From: Acidobacteriota bacterium
Lineage (GTDB): Bacteria; Acidobacteriota; Terriglobia; UBA7540
NCBI GenBank assembly: GCA_021789565.1
Contig: JAJYJL010000320.1
Span: 1 to 7,857 of the forward strand
Direction of reading: 5' to 3'
Length of the DNA: 7,857 nt
The position numbers were made by a program, and so were the translations under genes. A model generated the notes under the pieces. The model was not told the origin of the DNA and made no database searches. It was given only the letters and a program-made list of their open reading frames with translations. Below, one piece after another: positions 5,321-7,857 of the stretch. Within the stretch, counting starts at the first letter, position 1. Each line of letters starts with the position of its first letter.

Positions 5321-6646
5321 GTGCCAAAGAAAGCTGTTGAAATTGCGAAGCCGGAAGGGAAGCTGGGAGTCATGACCTGTGGAATGGGAGCCGTAGCCAC
5401 CACCTTTTTCGCCGGCGTGGAGGCGGTCCGCAGGGACCTCGCGCGCCCGATCGGCTCGCTGACCCAGATGGGCACCATTCGCCTCGGAAAGCGTACGGAG
5501 CGGCGGATCCCCCTGATCAAGGACTTTGTTCCTCTTGCCGAACTTCCCGACCTTGTTTTTTCAGGCTGGGACATTTTCCCTGACAGTTGCTATCAGGCGG
5601 CCCTGAAGGCCGGAGTGCTGCAGCAGACCCATCTCAATAAAGTTAAGGATTTTCTGGAAGATATCCGGCCTCTTCCTGCCGTGTTCAACCGCAAATACGT
5701 AAAAAGGCTGAACGGGCCCAACGTCAAGCGGGGCAAGACCAAAATGGACCTCGCCAAGCAATTAATGGAGGACATTCAGGCGTTCCGCGAGAAAAGCGGG
5801 GCCAGCCGCATGGTGATTATCTGGTGCGGGTCCACTGAAATCTTTTTGAAGCCGGGACCCGTGCACCGGTCCGTTGCCTCGTTTGAAAAAGGCCTCCGGT
5901 CATCGGATCCCGCCATCGCGCCCAGCATGATTTACGCCTATGCGGCACTGAAACTCGGCATCCCCTTTGCCAACGGCGCTCCCAACCTGACCACCGACAT
6001 CCCTGCGCTCCATCAACTGGCCCTGGAGAATAAGGTCCCCATCTGCGGGAAGGATTTCAAGACCGGGCAGACGCTGATGAAAACCATTCTCGCTCCGGGG
6101 CTCAAGGCGCGAATGCTCGGGCTGACCGGCTGGTTTTCCACCAACATCCTGGGCAACCGCGACGGTGAAGTGCTTGACGATCCCCAGTCGTTCCGCACCA
6201 AGGAAGAGAGCAAGCTGTCGGTCCTGGAATATATTCTTCAGCCGGACGTTTATCCGCAACTCTACAAGGATTTCTACCACAAGGTGCGGATCAATTACTA
6301 TCCGCCGAGCGGCGACAACAAGGAAAGCTGGGACAACCTCGACATCTTCGGCTGGATGGATTATCCCATGCAGATCAAAATCAACTTCCTTTGCCGCGAT
6401 TCCATCCTGGCGGCTCCCATCGTTCTGGATCTCATCCTGTTCATGGATCTTGCCCAGCGGTGCCCGGAAATGGCCCGGAAGGGAATCCAGGAATGGCTTT
6501 CCTTCTATTTCAAAAGCCCGATGTGCGCTCCCAACCTTTACCCTGAGCACGACCTCTTTATCCAGCTCATCAAGCTCAAGAACACCTTGCGCTACCTGCG
6601 GGGCGAGGAACTGATCACTCACCTGGGGCTGGAGTACTACGACTGA
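5321..6646 (+). CDS. ino1: Myo-inositol-1-phosphate synthase (inositol-3-phosphate synthase)
   Basis: This NAD-dependent cytosolic enzyme turns glucose 6-phosphate into inositol 3-phosphate, the first step to inositol lipids and soluble inositol compounds. The 441-residue product has the Rossmann loop GVMTCGMGAVATTF at 16-29, then SLTQMGTIRLGKRTE at 46-60, FVPLAELPDLVFSGWDIFPD at 69-88, GIPFANGAPN at 213-222 and the catalytic-region GKDFKTGQTLMK at 233-244. Further on are NILGNRDGEVLDDPQSFRTK at 265-284 and CRDSILAAPIVLDL at 368-381, all hallmarks of the family. The Lys-containing GKDFKTGQT and the FRTKEESK helix carry the lysines used in catalysis in studied relatives. GTG 5321 is the start: AAAGGA (5308-5313) lies 7 bases upstream and the conserved region follows at once. 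It appears to be transcribed alone; no inositol monophosphatase or phosphatidylinositol synthase lies beside it. Confidence 0.95.
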   Translation: MPKKAVEIAKPEGKLGVMTCGMGAVATTFFAGVEAVRRDLARPIGSLTQMGTIRLGKRTERRIPLIKDFVPLAELPDLVFSGWDIFPDSCYQAALKAGVLQQTHLNKVKDFLEDIRPLPAVFNRKYVKRLNGPNVKRGKTKMDLAKQLMEDIQAFREKSGASRMVIIWCGSTEIFLKPGPVHRSVASFEKGLRSSDPAIAPSMIYAYAALKLGIPFANGAPNLTTDIPALHQLALENKVPICGKDFKTGQTLMKTILAPGLKARMLGLTGWFSTNILGNRDGEVLDDPQSFRTKEESKLSVLEYILQPDVYPQLYKDFYHKVRINYYPPSGDNKESWDNLDIFGWMDYPMQIKINFLCRDSILAAPIVLDLILFMDLAQRCPEMARKGIQEWLSFYFKSPMCAPNLYPEHDLFIQLIKLKNTLRYLRGEELITHLGLEYYD

Positions 6647-6693
6647 GAGTGAGCAAGGTCACGCCCCGGCCCTTGCCGAGCGTCAAAACGCCT

Positions 6694-6723
6694 TTGACAA
6701 AGCCTTGTGGACGCCCGGATAAT
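6694..6723 (+). promoter_or_regulatory. Sigma70-type promoter for the cyclophilin pair
   Basis: TTGACA (6694-6699), 18 bases, then GATAAT (6718-6723), which matches five of six -10 positions. It lies 48 bases after the ino1 stop and would start transcripts near 6730, leaving an unusually long leader of about 185 nt before the ATG at 6915. No good intrinsic terminator separates it from ino1. Confidence 0.55.
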
Positions 6724-6748
6724 TGAAGCTTCAGAGCAGAGATCTGCG

Positions 6749-6818
6749 TGCCGGAAGAAGCCAGGCGGGCGCGAGTGGCTGTTAGATTCGGCCACCCTGC
6801 AAGGGCTGTTTTCCGGCA
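6749..6818 (+). ncRNA. Potentially structured 5' leader of the first cyclophilin gene
   Basis: TGCCGGAA (6749-6756) and TTCCGGCA (6811-6818) form a perfect 8-bp closing stem. Within it, AGCCA (6759-6763) can pair with TGGCT (6776-6780), or GTGGC (6775-6779) can pair with GCCAC (6791-6795). These two hairpins share bases and exclude each other. CCCT (6795-6798) and AGGG (6802-6805) give a small third hairpin. The layout (outer stem, two alternative inner states, between promoter and start codon) resembles a cis-regulatory RNA. It matches no riboswitch class I know. It could be a chance fold in GC-rich DNA. Confidence 0.3.
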
Positions 6819-6914
6819 GCGAAACTCGGGTGTTTTGATGAAGATTCGGTGTAAATCATTTGCCTGCCAGGCAGCAAGCGCTCGCTGACTTCAGGCGTTC
6901 GGAGACAGTCGCTT

Positions 6915-7631
6915 ATGACAAAACGCACTCTTATCCTGGTCGTGATGGTCGTTCTGGTTTTGGTGGTTGGGTTGGTCCTCTACAAGCGGTCCAGACAGCC
7001 CCAGCCTGCGACAGCGCCTCAGGAGGCCATGAAGACGCAGCCGGCCGCCTCTCCGTCTCTTCTCCAACCCGCGGCGCTCAACGCGCAGGCGCCGGATGTC
7101 TACTGGGCAAAGTTTGACACCACAAAGGGCAGCTTTGTCATCAAAGTCACCCGCGAGTGGGCGCCCATCGGGGCCGATCGCTTTTACAACCTGGTGAAGA
7201 ATGGCTTTTTCAACAACGCGAGCTTCTTTCGAGTGATCCCCGGCTTTATCGTGCAGTTTGGCATCAGCGCCGACCCGAAGGTTTCCGCGGTGTGGCACGA
7301 TGCTGATATCCCCGACGATCCCGTCAAGCAGAGCAACGCGGCGGGCACCGTCACTTTTGCCACCGCCGGGCCCAGTACGCGCACAACGCAGGTCTTCATC
7401 AACCTGGCGAACAACCAGAGCCTGGACGCCCAGGGCTTTGCGCCTTTTGGCACGGTCACCCAGGGGATGAACGTCGCCCAGAGTTTTTACAGCGGCTACG
7501 GCGAGGGCGCTCCCATGGGCAATGGCCCCGACCAGCAACTGCTCCAGAGCCAGGGCGAACCCTACCTGGCTGCGAACTTTCCCAAGCTCGACCACATCAA
7601 GTCGGCCACCGTTTCGCAGTCTGCGCCTTAA
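6915..7631 (+). CDS. Membrane-anchored or exported cyclophilin-type peptidyl-prolyl cis-trans isomerase
   Basis: The product has 238 residues. Residues 5-23 form a hydrophobic segment after MTKR, an uncleaved anchor or signal peptide with the domain outside. A Pro/Ala/Gln-rich linker spans about 27-60. The cyclophilin domain covers about 62-232. Its core FFRVIPGFIVQFG (104-116) keeps the catalytic Arg (R106, like R55 of human CypA) and the Gln (Q114, like Q63). TTQVFINLANN (157-167) keeps the Q/F pair (Q159, F161). FAPFGTVTQGM (175-185) ends the pocket. Compared with classical bacterial PpiA/PpiB, the usual FHR is FFR, the GGD after the Gln is FGI, and the CypA Trp121 position appears not to be Trp. 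The domain also carries extra C-terminal sequence (GPDQQLLQSQGEPYLAANFP), as in a long subfamily I associate with Acidobacteriota. GGAG (6901-6904) lies 10 bases before the ATG. A second cyclophilin gene follows 96 bases on. Confidence 0.9.
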   Translation: MTKRTLILVVMVVLVLVVGLVLYKRSRQPQPATAPQEAMKTQPAASPSLLQPAALNAQAPDVYWAKFDTTKGSFVIKVTREWAPIGADRFYNLVKNGFFNNASFFRVIPGFIVQFGISADPKVSAVWHDADIPDDPVKQSNAAGTVTFATAGPSTRTTQVFINLANNQSLDAQGFAPFGTVTQGMNVAQSFYSGYGEGAPMGNGPDQQLLQSQGEPYLAANFPKLDHIKSATVSQSAP

Positions 7632-7727
7632 GCCCGTGAACTCCGTCCAGCAGCAGGACCGGGCCTTGCGTCTTTGCGGACGCCGATATCTGAAAAACAT
7701 CCTTTAGCAACAGGAACAGGAGAACGA

Positions 7728-7857
7728 ATGGAAAAATTGCAGCCGGGGCTTCATGCCATTATCGAAACATCCGCCGGAACCATGACCTGCCGGCTTTATC
7801 CCGAACACGCGCCGAAGACCGTTGAAAACTTTGTGGGCCTGGCGCAGGGAACCAAAG
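7728..7857 (+). CDS. Second cyclophilin-type peptidyl-prolyl isomerase, N-terminal part (cut by window end)
   Basis: ATG 7728 has AGGAGA (7718-7723) just upstream. The 43 visible residues include HAIIETSAGTMTCRLYPEHA followed by PKTVENFVGLAQGTK. These match the N-terminal beta-strand and first helix of cyclophilins ('A.IETSxGxxxxxLxPxxAPxTVxNFVxLAxG'). There is no signal peptide or anchor before the domain, so this is probably the cytosolic partner of the exported cyclophilin encoded just before it. The gene runs off the window, so catalytic residues cannot be checked. The 96-base gap shows no terminator, so the two genes are likely one transcript. Confidence 0.85.
   Translation, partial: MEKLQPGLHAIIETSAGTMTCRLYPEHAPKTVENFVGLAQGTK

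Noticed and set aside
5086..5340. Plus-strand small open frames before ino1
   Set aside because: No ribosome site, composition not protein-like, and they run over the ino1 ribosome site and start in another frame.
5900..6622. Minus-strand 240-residue open frame inside ino1
   Set aside because: Antisense shadow from GC-rich codon use in a strongly conserved gene; no ribosome site or known motif.
6749..6820. Cobalamin riboswitch in the cyclophilin leader (AAGCCAGG resembles part of the B12 box)
   Set aside because: The upstream conserved blocks and the full B12 box are absent, and the downstream gene has no link to B12.
6891..7700. Minus-strand 269-residue open frame over the first cyclophilin gene
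   Set aside because: Antisense shadow; the plus-strand cyclophilin has clear catalytic motifs and a ribosome site.

Overview
The window is GC-rich bacterial DNA with dense genes, Shine-Dalgarno sites and sigma70-like promoters. It is most like an environmental Acidobacteriota or a related soil phylum. That placement is inference. It rests on the style of the cyclophilins (FFRVIPGF core, export anchor), a purC-cvpA-Fis-type HTH cluster, long intergenic spaces and REP-like 'ACACGGCCA/TGGCCGTGT' hairpins. No rRNA or other taxonomic marker is present. I see no tRNA, CRISPR array, prophage or intact transposase.

Layout. 1-270 is the 3' end of a sugar phosphate isomerase/epimerase-like TIM-barrel gene. 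271-958 has no convincing gene. It holds a two-hairpin REP-like element (321-387), a tract of CCGGTTCGTT-type repeats (523-665) and more repeat-like DNA near 860-925. This runs straight into an orphan in-frame 3' end of an SMC chromosome-segregation ATPase gene (959-1270), which has Walker B but lacks the N-terminal half-ATPase, coiled coils and ABC signature.

Next is a compact three-gene plus-strand operon behind a good promoter (TTGACA-N16-TAAAAT): purC (SAICAR synthase, TTG start), cvpA (membrane protein) and a small Fis-type HTH protein. A terminator reading on the minus strand separates it from a convergent gene for an exported TPR protein with a C-terminal OB-fold-like domain (4741 down to 3383). 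A 579-bp divergent intergenic region with several inverted repeats lies between that gene and ino1 (myo-inositol-1-phosphate synthase, GTG start, 5321-6646). The right end carries two cyclophilin-type peptidyl-prolyl isomerase genes in tandem: a membrane-anchored or exported one (6915-7631) behind a promoter and a long potentially structured leader, and a second one cut by the window end (7728-7857).

Functionally these are mostly housekeeping genes: purine synthesis with its frequent companion cvpA, inositol phosphate synthesis, and envelope and cytosolic protein folding. I found no convincing new multi-gene system. The parts most worth a second look are non-coding or broken: the truncated smc and the repeat-rich DNA beside it, the inverted repeat in the ino1/TPR divergent region, and the mutually exclusive hairpins in the cyclophilin leader.
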